A DNA stretch of 64,000 nucleotides from contig CANLMN010000002.1 of assembly GCA_947492105.1 (NCBI GenBank), forward strand, positions 181,940 through 245,939, given 5' to 3'. The notes beneath the pieces were generated by a model, which did not search any database, had not been told where the DNA came from, and was given only the letters and a program-made list of their open reading frames with translations. The position numbers and the translations under genes are program-made. How positions within the stretch are numbered: the first letter of the stretch is position 1; the number at the start of each line of letters is the position of its first letter. Positions 8,711 through 16,915 of the stretch are shown piece by piece. The stretch comes from an uncultured Aquimarina sp. (GTDB lineage: Bacteria > Bacteroidota > Bacteroidia > Flavobacteriales > Flavobacteriaceae).

Positions 8711-9523
8711 ATGCGCAAAAAATTACTTGTGATTCTTACTGTTTTTATACAAAGTATCCTTTTTTCTCAAAGTACTACAATTCAACTAATCTCCTGGAAT
8801 ATTAGAGATTTTGGAAAAACAAAAAATGCTACAACACTAGAACAGATAGCTGAGATAGTAAAAGACGCAGATATTCTTGCCTTACAAGAAGTTGTAGCTG
8901 GGTATGGCGGCGCACAGGCAGTAGCCAAACTAAGTGATATTCTTAATAGAAAAGGTGCTCAATGGGATTACATTATAAGTGACCCTACTAATAGCCCGCC
9001 TTATATGACCGAGCGCTATGCCATTATCTGGAAAACAACCGCTATTAAAATCAAAAACAGAGGCGGATTAATACACGAACTGGCCACAACAATTGATCGA
9101 GAACCCTTACTAGTAGATTTCTATACTCAAGGAAAAAAATTTACCCTCATCAATTTTCATTCGCGCCCCTATGGGAAAAATCCGATACCAGAAATCAGTG
9201 CTCTGACATCGTATATAATCAATACACTCCCTACACCATTGCTCATAGCTGGAGATTTTAACACCAATGAGGCGCATGAAGTATTTTCTGCTTTCAAAAA
9301 AAATGGTTTTCTATCGAGTATAACGAATCAAAAAACAACTTTAAAAAAATCTTGCGCTACGAATAACTCCTACCTCAACTACGCCATTGATAACATTTTT
9401 TATTCCAAAAACATTCGCAAAACAACTGCTGGAGTGATTGATTTTGTCAAAACGTGCGAACAACTGACAGCAGCACGTAAGATTTCTGATCATCTTCCTG
9501 TTTTTTTAGAGTTCGTATTTTGA
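8711..9523 (+). CDS. secreted endonuclease/exonuclease/phosphatase family protein
   Basis: 270 residues from ATG 8711 (8705 also possible). An upstream extension to 8636 is open but not signal-like, so I start at the signal MRKKLLVILTVFIQSILFSQ. EEP (DNase I-like) motifs appear in order: SWNIRDFG, LALQEVV with the metal-binding Glu, INFHSRP, IAGDFNTNE with catalytic Asp/Asn, and the terminal SDHLPVFLEF carrying the catalytic His. Such proteins cleave phosphodiesters (DNA/RNA or lipids); the signal puts this one outside the cytoplasm. Convergent with the minus-strand gene at 9564. The substrate cannot be told from sequence. Confidence 0.82.
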   Translation: MRKKLLVILTVFIQSILFSQSTTIQLISWNIRDFGKTKNATTLEQIAEIVKDADILALQEVVAGYGGAQAVAKLSDILNRKGAQWDYIISDPTNSPPYMTERYAIIWKTTAIKIKNRGGLIHELATTIDREPLLVDFYTQGKKFTLINFHSRPYGKNPIPEISALTSYIINTLPTPLLIAGDFNTNEAHEVFSAFKKNGFLSSITNQKTTLKKSCATNNSYLNYAIDNIFYSKNIRKTTAGVIDFVKTCEQLTAARKISDHLPVFLEFVF

Positions 9524-9563
9524 AATACATGGATATCCTGTTGATTATATCCAAAACAGATGT

Positions 9564-10724
9564 TTACTCTTGGGGTAGTACATACTTGCGAATAATGGTT
9601 TCTGTAATCGGTCTCAGCGTCTTACCATTGGTAGGGTGAATCCCTGGGTTGTTATAAAATGTAATCTCCTTACCCGTCTTATCATACCATATTTTGGGGT
9701 TCGCATTCTTATCAAAGAATTCCGTATCCTTATCGACATCTACTCCTCTAAAATTTTCTAATTTCCAGAGATCTAAATTAGATTCATTATGGAGGTCGCA
9801 AGTAATTTTTATATATCGGTCATCTTTCCAGATCATGCATTCTTTTTTGACAGGTCTAAAAATTATGTATCCCCCTAGCGAGCTTATTAGTAGAGCCGAA
9901 ATCACATATATACTAACATTAGTCTTTATATTCGTATTACTAATTACATTTTGCTCTAACGACTCTTTTCCTTCCTTTGCAATATTTTTAGTTCCTTTAG
10001 GTTGCTCCGGATAATTTTGTTTCCCTTCATTACTATCAGTCAAAGTATCCACAGATTCCTCTTCATTATAAAGTTTGCCTTCTTCACTTTCGGTAACAAC
10101 ACCCACAGATTCCTCTTCACTATAAAGTTTGCCTTCTTCACTTTCGGTAACAACACCCATGGATTCCTCTTCACTATAAAGTTTGCCTTCTTCACTTTCG
10201 GTAACAACACCCACAGATTCCTCTTCATTATAAAGTTTGCCTTCTTCACTTTCGGTAACAATACCCACAGATTCCTCTTCATTATAAAGTTTGCCGTCCT
10301 CTTTATCAATAACAGTACCCACAAGTTTCCCTTCTTCACTTTCCGCAACAGTATCACTTTCTGTATTTTTTTGAAACTTAGCATAAGGTCTAGGGTTAAA
10401 ATCTATTAATAACGCAACAAGGTCTAATCTAGGTGCACTATTACTTTTTGATTTCCCTTTTAAAAAATCTGATGTAGACTTTAATTTCCCATTATTAAAC
10501 CCTTCGATAACTTTTATTCCATCCTTATTCCCTTCTATCTTAAAAAATCTAGCAATAATTTCTTGGTCAATTCTCCCTCTATTATTGTTACATACAAAAA
10601 GACAAGCCTCCTTAACTTGTGCAGGAGTAGGATTCGCTAAATATCCGCTTAATTGGCCTCCATCATTTTTCTTATATAACTCAAGAATCGCATCTCTATA
10701 AACTTCAATAGTCTTATTTGTCAT
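9564..10724 (-). CDS. single-pass membrane protein with acidic tandem repeats
   Basis: 386 residues, no signal peptide. Residues 1-118 form a helical globular module (MTNKTIEVYRDAILELYKK to LLIDFNPRPYAKF) of a kind I associate with small adaptor or effector-associated domains in flavobacteria, without a firm name. Residues 144-233 are five 18-residue units of the form GKLYNEEESVGVVTESEE, very acidic. A TM helix lies at ~271-290 (VSIYVISALLISSLGGYIIF). The C-terminal ~95 residues (DRYIKITCDL, ENFRGVDVDKDTEFF) look extracytoplasmic. Inference: a cytoplasmic adaptor end linked to a periplasmic sensor end. No neighbours on the same strand. Confidence 0.7.
   Translation of the reverse strand: MTNKTIEVYRDAILELYKKNDGGQLSGYLANPTPAQVKEACLFVCNNNRGRIDQEIIARFFKIEGNKDGIKVIEGFNNGKLKSTSDFLKGKSKSNSAPRLDLVALLIDFNPRPYAKFQKNTESDTVAESEEGKLVGTVIDKEDGKLYNEEESVGIVTESEEGKLYNEEESVGVVTESEEGKLYSEEESMGVVTESEEGKLYSEEESVGVVTESEEGKLYNEEESVDTLTDSNEGKQNYPEQPKGTKNIAKEGKESLEQNVISNTNIKTNVSIYVISALLISSLGGYIIFRPVKKECMIWKDDRYIKITCDLHNESNLDLWKLENFRGVDVDKDTEFFDKNANPKIWYDKTGKEITFYNNPGIHPTNGKTLRPITETIIRKYVLPQE
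10026..10295 (-). repeat. coding tandem repeat, five 54-bp units
   Basis: Five near-identical 54-bp units encode 18 residues each; units differ at few positions (N/S, V/M). A sixth, diverged unit precedes them (VAESEEGKLVGTVIDKED). Near identity at DNA level points to recent expansion, and copy number may vary between strains. Confidence 0.85.
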
Positions 10725-11064
10725 ATCTATTTGAGGAATTTATTAGAATTTTTAAGAATTACGAGAATCCACTGGAATGATTGGAATCCTTTGCTACCAC
10801 AGGGTTTATTCTACTATATCTTTGCTCCAGAGTTAGTTCACTATCAAAACAAATGTATAGAATCTAATTCAAAATCAGAAATACAAGATAGAATCGAGTA
10901 ACGATTCGGGAAGTATCATTACTCTTTTCTGTCTTCAGTTTTCTACCCACTTCCCAAAAAACGAAGAAGCGCTTCTTCTCATTTTCAGTGTTGCTGTATT
11001 GGCAATTTATCCTCTGGGCTCAAACCCCAGACAGCCACACTATTGTCTAATATTTAATACCAAA
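10725..11064. other. 340-bp divergent intergenic with two palindromes
   Basis: No gene. It holds a 16-base perfect palindrome GAAGAAGCGCTTCTTC (10963-10978) and a short hairpin TCTGGG/CCCAGA (11013-11031), both upstream of the second small lipoprotein gene. These are candidate operator or transcript structures; no convincing promoter elements were found. Confidence 0.35.
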
Positions 11065-11226
11065 ATGATGAAGAATTCATTTATAATAGTAGTAATTGTA
11101 ATGTTTAGTTTAAGTTTATTTTCCTGTACCACTGATAACATCACAGATATCCAAAATGACGAAATAGAAACCCTAGCAATAGAGGGAGAAGATGGGGAAA
11201 TTATTGAAGATGATGACGGCAACTAA
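11065..11226 (+). CDS. tiny acidic lipoprotein of signalling module 2
   Basis: 53 residues from the first of two adjacent ATGs. MMKNSFIIVVIVMFSLSLFSC is an SPII signal with lipobox LFSC. The mature part (TTDNITDIQNDEIETL then GEDGEIIEDDDGN) is strongly acidic. It matches the module 1 peptide in position, signal, and the SCT-D-I...ETL pattern. The kinase gene starts 45 bases downstream within a hairpin. Role as ligand or accessory lipoprotein is inferred from the repeated gene order only. Confidence 0.7.
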   Translation: MMKNSFIIVVIVMFSLSLFSCTTDNITDIQNDEIETLAIEGEDGEIIEDDDGN

Positions 11227-11267
11227 TTATTAAAATTATCGTAACCCACATATTTTAATTAATTTAG

Positions 11268-11297
11268 AGGGATGAAAAAACTATTATTTTCATCCCT
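11268..11297 (+). promoter_or_regulatory. hairpin enclosing the kinase RBS and start codon (module 2)
   Basis: AGGGATGAAAA (11268-11278) pairs over 11 bases with TTTTCATCCCT (11287-11297) around an 8-base loop. The ATG at 11272 and the GAGGG ribosome-binding sequence are in the 5' arm. The sequences differ from module 1 outside AGGGATG, but the structure is the same, suggesting it is maintained. Confidence 0.6.
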
Positions 11298-13203
11298 TTT
11301 CACCATTTTACTACTTTTTATTGGTTGTAATAATTCCGTTACAACAAATCCATTGATCAAACGAGAACATGTATTTATAAAAAGCTATGAGCGTAGTAGA
11401 AATGAAACATTAAACTTCTATAAACGAAAAAACGCTATTGATTCTTTGATTACAGAAGCAAAAAAATCACAAAACGACTCACTTCTCATAACATCTATTG
11501 GTTATAAATCTTATCTTTTTAAAACAATCAAAGTATATGATAGTGCTTTATATTTTGCAAAGCAAATGTATAACAAAAGTAGAACTTCAAATGACACTAT
11601 ACTTATGGCAAAATCTTTATTCAAAATAGGCCTCTACAATTACAGAAACCAAAATTGGTTGGACGCTTTTGAATACTACAATAAATCAAAAAATCTTTTT
11701 TCAGCACTAGGAGATAGTTCTGAAGTTGGTAAAAAACTTTTAACTATAGCGGTTATCCAAAAAAAACTTGGAGATTTCAAAGGAAGTGAAATTACATCAA
11801 TTGATGCTCTTCGATTCTTAAGAAATTATAAAGATCGAAAATATCGTACAGCGATATACAATCACCTAGGTATAACATCAAAAGAACAAAAAAATTATAA
11901 AGAAGCTAGATACTGGTACGGAAAGGCTCTTCAAATTGCAACAGATACTATTGCAATACTAAATCTAAAGAATAATAAAGCTGTTGCAGAAATTAAGCTT
12001 CAGAACTTCAAAACTGCGATTTCTAAATTGACTCCATTATTACTATATCCAAACCTAGCACACGAACCAAAACTTGCTGCTCGCATCTTGGACAACCTAG
12101 CTTATGCCAAATCCAAACTACACTATCCCGAAGCTGAAACTGAATTACAAGAAGCCTTAAAAATCAGAAAAACACAAAACGACTTGTCAGGACAGTTTGC
12201 AAGTCATATTCATTTGACTAGGCATTACAAGGATCGTTTTCAAACACCAAGAGCATTACAGCATGCAACACAAGCCCTCCATATTGCTAATAGGCTAAAG
12301 GGAGCTGAAGGAAAACTAGAAGCTCTTTCTCATCTCATCGATCTCAAAAAAAACCCAAAATCTGAAGCTATAGCTTATAGAACCCTTAAAGACAGCCTTG
12401 TTACAGCTAGAAATCGAGCCAAAAATCAGTTTGCCAAACTCAAATATGATACAGACAAGAATCGTGAAGAAAATTTTATTTTAAGAACGCAAACAGCTCA
12501 AAAGGATTTGGAATTAGCCAAAAAAACGATCACCAGAAACTGGTGGATTTTTATTAGTTTTCTATTCGGTATCGGACTGTTATCCCTGATTTTCAGATGG
12601 CGTCAACGTATCAAAATTGCAGCGCTCAACGCAACCTCCAAAACGGAAACCCGCATATCCAAAAAAGTCCATGATGAACTAGCAAATGACATCTCGGATA
12701 TTATGACTACCATAGAACATCTGATACCAACAACTAACCCAAAAAAAGAACCACTCTTGAATAGTCTAGAAACCGTATATGAGCGGACACGGGATATCGC
12801 TACAGAGACTGGCGCACTTGTTCTAGAAAAATCTTTTGACAAAAGTCTCAAAGAACTACTCATGCAACATCATAAACAAGATGTCAAGGTGATTACCAAT
12901 ATCGACATCATCCGACAAATCCAACTAGATGATCATAAGAAAAATGCCATCTACCGCGCCTTGCAAGAACTCATGGTGAATATGAAAAAACACAGTCAGG
13001 CAACAAGGGTTAGTATTATCTTCAAAAAACAAGACAAACATCATGAAATTTGGTATAAAGATAATGGAGTTGGCACTGATACTATTCATTTTAATAACGG
13101 CTTACAAAATGCGGAAAGCCGCATGCAAGATATTGGTGGGAGCTTTACTTTTGAATCTACTAAGGGAAACGGTTTTAAAGCCATTCTAAAATTTAGCTCC
13201 TAA
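11272..13203 (+). CDS. TPR-containing sensor histidine kinase (module 2)
   Basis: 643 residues, paralogue of the kinase at 5119-7104. Signal MKKLLFSSLFTILLLFIGC with acceptable lipobox at Cys19, TPR-like helical repeats (~50-390; SLFKIGLYNYRNQNWLDAFEYYNKS aligns with module 1), TM helix ~424-444, dimerisation box RISKKVHDELAND with His467, and HATPase_c with Asn570 in ELMVNMKKH, KDNGVG, and GLQNAESRM. The response regulator gene follows after 12 bases. Both ends of the protein resemble module 1 more clearly than the TPR core, as expected if the sensing part diverged after duplication. Confidence 0.85.
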   Translation: MKKLLFSSLFTILLLFIGCNNSVTTNPLIKREHVFIKSYERSRNETLNFYKRKNAIDSLITEAKKSQNDSLLITSIGYKSYLFKTIKVYDSALYFAKQMYNKSRTSNDTILMAKSLFKIGLYNYRNQNWLDAFEYYNKSKNLFSALGDSSEVGKKLLTIAVIQKKLGDFKGSEITSIDALRFLRNYKDRKYRTAIYNHLGITSKEQKNYKEARYWYGKALQIATDTIAILNLKNNKAVAEIKLQNFKTAISKLTPLLLYPNLAHEPKLAARILDNLAYAKSKLHYPEAETELQEALKIRKTQNDLSGQFASHIHLTRHYKDRFQTPRALQHATQALHIANRLKGAEGKLEALSHLIDLKKNPKSEAIAYRTLKDSLVTARNRAKNQFAKLKYDTDKNREENFILRTQTAQKDLELAKKTITRNWWIFISFLFGIGLLSLIFRWRQRIKIAALNATSKTETRISKKVHDELANDISDIMTTIEHLIPTTNPKKEPLLNSLETVYERTRDIATETGALVLEKSFDKSLKELLMQHHKQDVKVITNIDIIRQIQLDDHKKNAIYRALQELMVNMKKHSQATRVSIIFKKQDKHHEIWYKDNGVGTDTIHFNNGLQNAESRMQDIGGSFTFESTKGNGFKAILKFSS

Positions 13204-13215
13204 AAAACGAACATT

Positions 13216-13884
13216 ATGTTTCAAAAAGTTTTGATTGCCGAAGACTATAGTATGATCAACAAAGGAATCGAAAAACATCTAAAGGCATCAGATGTACCCG
13301 TGGTAACTGTGGTAGAATACTGTGATAAAGCGTTTCAAGAAATACAATTTGCACTATCCCAAAACACTCCTTATCAATTATTGATTACAGACCTCTCCTT
13401 TGAAGAAGGTCTTCTTAATCAAAAATTAACCTCTGGGGAAGAACTCGTTGCAGCTGTTAAAAAAATACAACCTGAGCTCAAAATTATTGTTTTTACCATG
13501 GAACAACGTATAGGCAAAATCAAGCAGCTAGTAGAAGTACTCCAAGTAGATGGATTTATTCTCAAAGGACGCAAGGATACGTATCAAATTAAAAAGGCTA
13601 TTGACGCCGTTTATCAAAATAAAAATTATTTTTCGGATACCGTTATGCGTTTATTACGCAGCGGTGATACGGTAGAAGACCTAGATGAGGAGGATCATTT
13701 GATTCTCCAATTTCTGGCAGAAGGTATTACGCAAAAAGAAATCCCAGAACAGCTAGAAAAAAATAATTTCCCTACTTACCAATTACGAACCATCGAGAGT
13801 AGAATAAGCAAACTCAAACTCCTCTTTGATGCCAAAAATATCCCTAATTTAATGATCAAAGCCAAGGATGACGGCTGGATTTAA
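13216..13884 (+). CDS. response regulator, receiver plus LuxR-like HTH (module 2)
   Basis: 222 residues, the same length as its paralogue at 7117. Receiver: VLIAEDYSMINKG with the acidic pair, Asp59 in LLITDLSF, Lys117 in FILKGR. The C-terminal part (LDEEDHLILQFLAEGITQKEIPEQLE...) has the LuxR-type HTH feel, and the linker EYCDKAF matches EAKYCDDAY in the other copy. A strong terminator at 13914-13946 closes the module. Confidence 0.85.
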   Translation: MFQKVLIAEDYSMINKGIEKHLKASDVPVVTVVEYCDKAFQEIQFALSQNTPYQLLITDLSFEEGLLNQKLTSGEELVAAVKKIQPELKIIVFTMEQRIGKIKQLVEVLQVDGFILKGRKDTYQIKKAIDAVYQNKNYFSDTVMRLLRSGDTVEDLDEEDHLILQFLAEGITQKEIPEQLEKNNFPTYQLRTIESRISKLKLLFDAKNIPNLMIKAKDDGWI

Positions 13885-13913
13885 AAAAACATCATATTTC
13901 TATACAATTTTTG

Positions 13914-13946
13914 AACCCTTGCGGAAAACCGCAAGGGTTTGGTTTT
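13914..13946 (+). terminator. intrinsic terminator ending module 2
   Basis: AACCCTTGCGG-AAAA-CCGCAAGGGTT, an 11-bp perfect stem with a tetraloop, followed by TGGTTTTT. It lies 30 bases after the regulator stop. Confidence 0.85.
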
Positions 13947-13992
13947 TAATGGTGTTAAGTTTGAATAGTAATAATTTTCAAACTAAAAAACT

Positions 13993-14220
13993 ATGGAATA
14001 TAAAGTACTCCCATTTGTTGCCACGATCGCAACACAAGGAACCTCTAATCAAGTAGCTCAACAACTTGAGGAAATGATCCAAAAACACAGCTATCTTGGC
14101 TGGAAATATCTTCGCCTAGAAAGCGTAACGACATTTGTTCAGCCAGAAAATGGTTGTTTTGGCATAGGAGCAAAACCAGGATATACGACATCAAGACAAA
14201 TGCTAGTATTCACCAAATAA
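13993..14220 (+). CDS. DUF4177-like small protein
   Basis: 75 residues: MEYKVLPFVATI at the start, a helix (NQVAQQLEEMIQKHSYLGWKYLRLESV) and a beta hairpin ending RQMLVFTK. The pattern 'tyr-lys-val ... leu-glu ... gly-trp-lys' is typical of DUF4177 proteins, small cytoplasmic proteins of unknown role. It is the first gene of a tight run: the next starts 2 bases after its stop. Confidence 0.7.
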   Translation: MEYKVLPFVATIATQGTSNQVAQQLEEMIQKHSYLGWKYLRLESVTTFVQPENGCFGIGAKPGYTTSRQMLVFTK

Positions 14221-14222
14221 TC

Positions 14223-14513
14223 ATGAAATATCCTTTCCTACTGATTATCAAATTATATTGGATTTTGATCCCTGCATCCAAAAGAAGGCGTTGCATTTTC
14301 CATAAATCTTGTTCCAATTATGTTTATGAAACAACAAAAAAACATGGTTTATACAGAGGTTTGAAAGCATTTATCTATCGCTTTCAAAACTGTAGAAGTA
14401 GCTTTGAGGTTTTTAAAAATCCGATTGACGGTCGACTAACGATGCTACTGCCCAATCGCGATATTATCGAACAACATGAAATATCAACAACTATTAAAAA
14501 ATACTATTTATGA
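14223..14513 (+). CDS. YidD-like (membrane protein insertion efficiency factor family)
   Basis: 96 residues. The segment LIIKLYWILIPASKRRRCIFHKSCSNYVYETTKKHG..GLKAFIYRFQNCR has the YidD pattern: aromatic amphipathic start, C-x-F/H-x3-CS-x-Y, helix, and terminal RxxxC. The usual genomic YidD sits with rnpA/yidC; here it is in an accessory gene run and has a longer C-terminus (DGRLTMLLPNRDIIEQHEIS), so it is probably a paralogue. Overlaps the next gene by ATGA. Confidence 0.7.
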   Translation: MKYPFLLIIKLYWILIPASKRRRCIFHKSCSNYVYETTKKHGLYRGLKAFIYRFQNCRSSFEVFKNPIDGRLTMLLPNRDIIEQHEISTTIKKYYL

Positions 14514-14698
14514 AAAAAATTACATTCTTAATCATTATTACAACATCTATTCTTTCTTGTAATTCTTCTACCAAAGAACAGCCTTCTAGAAACACAAATT
14601 TAACAACTGCGCAAATAGATAGTATTATAAGGGTTCATACCAACATGTCTATTTACACTAAAAATGGAATAGTTACAGAAATTCAATCCAGTTATTAA
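14510..14698 (+). CDS. small hypothetical lipoprotein
   Basis: 62 residues: SPII signal MKKITFLIIITTSILSC, then a short polar region (TTAQIDSIIRVHTNMSIYTKNG). Starts within the stop of the YidD-like gene, so it is translationally coupled. Function not recognisable. Confidence 0.6.
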   Translation: MKKITFLIIITTSILSCNSSTKEQPSRNTNLTTAQIDSIIRVHTNMSIYTKNGIVTEIQSSY

Positions 14699-14718
14699 TA
14701 CTCTTTAAACCAAAACCT

Positions 14719-15783
14719 ATGGAACTACAAAACCAATTAAAAGCGCTTGCGGACAAAATCCATCAGCTCAAAGACAAAATAGAGACGGAAGAATCTACCA
14801 AACATGCTTTTGTATTACCATTCATTAATCTATTGGGATATGACAGCTTTAACCCAACAGAAGTAGTCCCAGAATTTACTGCCGACTTGGGGCTAAAAAA
14901 AGGAGAAAAAGTTGACTATGCAATTTTCCTTAATGCCAAACCAGTACTAATCATAGAATGCAAAAATTGGAAAGAAGACCTCAACGTTCATAATTCTCAA
15001 TTGTTTCGGTATTTTCATGTCTCACACACCCGTTTTGCACTCTTGACCAATGGCATTACCTATCGCTTCTACACCGACCTAGAAGAGAGCAACAAGATGG
15101 ATAAAAAACCATTCTTGGAGTTTGATATCACGAACCTCAAAGAAACTACTATTCTTGAGATTGCGAAATTTCATAAATCACACTTTGATATTGACAAGAT
15201 AGTGGACAATGCAAGTTCTCTAAAATATACCAAGGAGATCAAAAAACTCATCAACGAAGAATTACAAGAAGCTTCTTCTGGGTTTACACGATTATTTGCC
15301 AACAAAGTCTATTCTGGTAGGCTCACCGAAAAAGTTATGGAAGAATTTGGCGAATTAGTTCATAAAGCTTTTAATCAAACTATCGGCGAAAAAGTGAGCG
15401 ATCGCCTAAATGCTGCACTGCATCAAGAAAAAGAAAAACAACAGGAAGAGGAGCTTGAGGTTCTGGAAGAAGACTCTAAAATTGTAACCACAGACATGGA
15501 GTTAGAAGGTTTTAGAATCGTAGTCGCCATTCTGAGAAGAAAATTAGAGATCACCCGTATCGTTCATCGGGACACGCAATCCTACTTCGGTATTCTATTA
15601 GACGACAATAATCGTAAGCCGCTATGCAGGCTTCACTTAAATGGTCACAAAAAATACATTGGACTTATTGATATAGATAAGCGAGAAACAAAAGAAGTGA
15701 TAACCACCGTAGATGACATCTATTTATTCGAAGATAAATTGCTTGAAACAGTTTCGTTTTACGAAGAAATCCCTCAGCTCTAA
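14719..15783 (+). CDS. solitary HsdR N-terminal-type nuclease domain protein
   Basis: 354 residues. Residues ~25-170 match the N-terminal nuclease domain of type I restriction HsdR subunits: LPFINLLGYDSFNP, Asp66 in KVDYAIF, and Glu80-x-Lys82 in LIIECKNW, together a PD-(D/E)xK site, then LLTNGITYRFYTDLEE. No helicase, HsdM or HsdS is encoded nearby. The middle is helical and acidic (EKEKQQEEELEVLEED). The C-terminal ~100 residues form a separate domain (FRIVVAILRRKLEITRIVHRDTQSYFGILLDDN). Could be a stand-alone DNA-degrading or defence effector, or a repair protein. Preceded by 20 bases, so probably in the same run as the small lipoprotein. Confidence 0.75.
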   Translation: MELQNQLKALADKIHQLKDKIETEESTKHAFVLPFINLLGYDSFNPTEVVPEFTADLGLKKGEKVDYAIFLNAKPVLIIECKNWKEDLNVHNSQLFRYFHVSHTRFALLTNGITYRFYTDLEESNKMDKKPFLEFDITNLKETTILEIAKFHKSHFDIDKIVDNASSLKYTKEIKKLINEELQEASSGFTRLFANKVYSGRLTEKVMEEFGELVHKAFNQTIGEKVSDRLNAALHQEKEKQQEEELEVLEEDSKIVTTDMELEGFRIVVAILRRKLEITRIVHRDTQSYFGILLDDNNRKPLCRLHLNGHKKYIGLIDIDKRETKEVITTVDDIYLFEDKLLETVSFYEEIPQL

Positions 15784-15823
15784 CTTATTTCACCAAATTC
15801 AAATTTACAAACAACCCAAGAAC

Positions 15824-16192
15824 ATGATGATTGCAATACTCTTAGAAAAGCTAAAATTCCTTATCAAACTACCTGTATTTATAGCTATGATTTTCTTATC
15901 CTGTAGTTCTTCATCGGATGATCAAATGGATGACACCTCCAATTACTGTAGAGATACCAATTGTGCTAATTACACTTCTAGAGAAGCCGCACAGGCAGCC
16001 TATGACGCAGACCCGGAATGCAGAGGGGACCTAGATGCAGACAATGATGGCTTGGCATGCGAAGAACAAGGTAATACGGTAAAAACCTGCAGTTCTACAT
16101 CTAATTGTGGTTGTTCTAACAAAAATAAAACTCCATGTCAATCTGACCCTTGCTGCAAATGGGTTGTTGGCGAAGGATGTTCATGCAATTAA
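15824..16192 (+). CDS. lipoprotein with excalibur-type calcium-binding motif
   Basis: 122 residues from ATG 15824; an upstream in-frame extension overlaps the nuclease gene and is not signal-like. Signal with lipobox FLSC, then Cys-rich: YCRDTNCANYTSREAAQAAYDADPECRG, and DADNDGLACE, the excalibur signature (D-x-D-x-DG-x-x-CE). A second Cys-rich block (CSSTSNCGCSNKNKTPC..DPCCKW) follows. Probably a surface protein whose disulfides and Ca2+ loop stabilise a small fold. Confidence 0.75.
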   Translation: MMIAILLEKLKFLIKLPVFIAMIFLSCSSSSDDQMDDTSNYCRDTNCANYTSREAAQAAYDADPECRGDLDADNDGLACEEQGNTVKTCSSTSNCGCSNKNKTPCQSDPCCKWVVGEGCSCN

Positions 16193-16208
16193 TCAAAACA
16201 AAAATAGT

Positions 16209-16625
16209 ATGAAACTAACACAAAAATTATTGACGCTACTTCTATCTATGAGTTTGTACTCCGTTGTATACTCACAAAGTACCGAAACCTTGGTTTATAT
16301 AAAGGAAGATCTTTTGACACAACGAAAAGAACTCCTTACAAAAATTGAACTTATTGATATCAAGCTAAAAGATATTGAGAAAAAGATACAGCAGTCTACT
16401 GGGAATTATCAACAGGTACAGTATTTAGAAAAAAACACTGCGAATACTGCCAAAGTATACCAATCTTCTTTTCGGAGTACTGAAACGCCTACAAAAACCA
16501 CTACACGACAACACACTTCTAGATCAAGAGCAAGTCGTACCTACCATCGTGGCTCTCGTGGTGGCTGCTATTATATCAATTCCAATGGTAATAAAAGTTA
16601 CGTTGCCAGAAGCATGTGTAATTAA
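16209..16625 (+). CDS. small secreted protein with coiled coil and Gly-Cys-Tyr C-terminus
   Basis: 138 residues. Signal MKLTQKLLTLLLSMSLYSVVYS, then a coiled coil (~32-62, LTQRKELLTKIELIDIKL), a Thr/Ser/Arg-rich low-complexity stretch, and the end RGGCYYINSNGNKSYVARSMCN. That C-terminal motif (GGCYY...G-K-x-YV-R..C) recurs on many small flavobacterial secreted proteins and may be a disulfide-closed module. Function unknown. 16 bases after the excalibur gene. Confidence 0.6.
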   Translation: MKLTQKLLTLLLSMSLYSVVYSQSTETLVYIKEDLLTQRKELLTKIELIDIKLKDIEKKIQQSTGNYQQVQYLEKNTANTAKVYQSSFRSTETPTKTTTRQHTSRSRASRTYHRGSRGGCYYINSNGNKSYVARSMCN

Positions 16626-16649
16626 GAATAATAACCTAAAAAATCAAAA

Positions 16650-16865
16650 ATGAAAAAAAAACTACTTCCTTTAACCCTGTTTTTCATCATCTGTTCATTT
16701 ACCTATACAGACACTCTTGTGTATCTCTGTCGTGGCAAGAATAGTAAACGATATCACTTTGACAGAAAATGCAAGGGGCTTGCCAAATGCACTTCAAAAA
16801 TAGATACCGTTACGATCAAGTTTGCTCAGAATATAGGAAGGACATTATGTGGATATGAAGATTAA
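16650..16865 (+). CDS. small secreted Cys/Lys-rich protein
   Basis: 71 residues: signal MKKKLLPLTLFFIICSF, then TLVYLCRGKNSKRYHFDRKCKGLAKCTSKIDTV and a terminal GRTLCGYED. The spacing of four Cys with a YH-x3-CKGL motif resembles a small family common in Bacteroidota where YHxxxxCxGLxxC may bind metal. No known role. Last of four consecutive small exported-protein genes. Confidence 0.6.
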   Translation: MKKKLLPLTLFFIICSFTYTDTLVYLCRGKNSKRYHFDRKCKGLAKCTSKIDTVTIKFAQNIGRTLCGYED

Positions 16866-16915
16866 ACTGAATACAAAAAATCATTATCAAACAACACCAT
16901 ATTAAATAAAAAACC

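Noticed and set aside
10026-10295. Regular 54-bp direct repeats that could look like a CRISPR array
   Set aside because: There are no unique spacers between units; the units are in frame and encode an 18-residue protein repeat within a gene.
10002-10409. Open frames on both strands antisense or out of frame to the repeat gene (10002-10409 plus, 10040-10384 minus)
   Set aside because: They are the repeat region read in other frames, with monotonous Phe/Thr- or Lys-rich products. The minus-strand frame 9564-10724 has domain structure and a TM helix.
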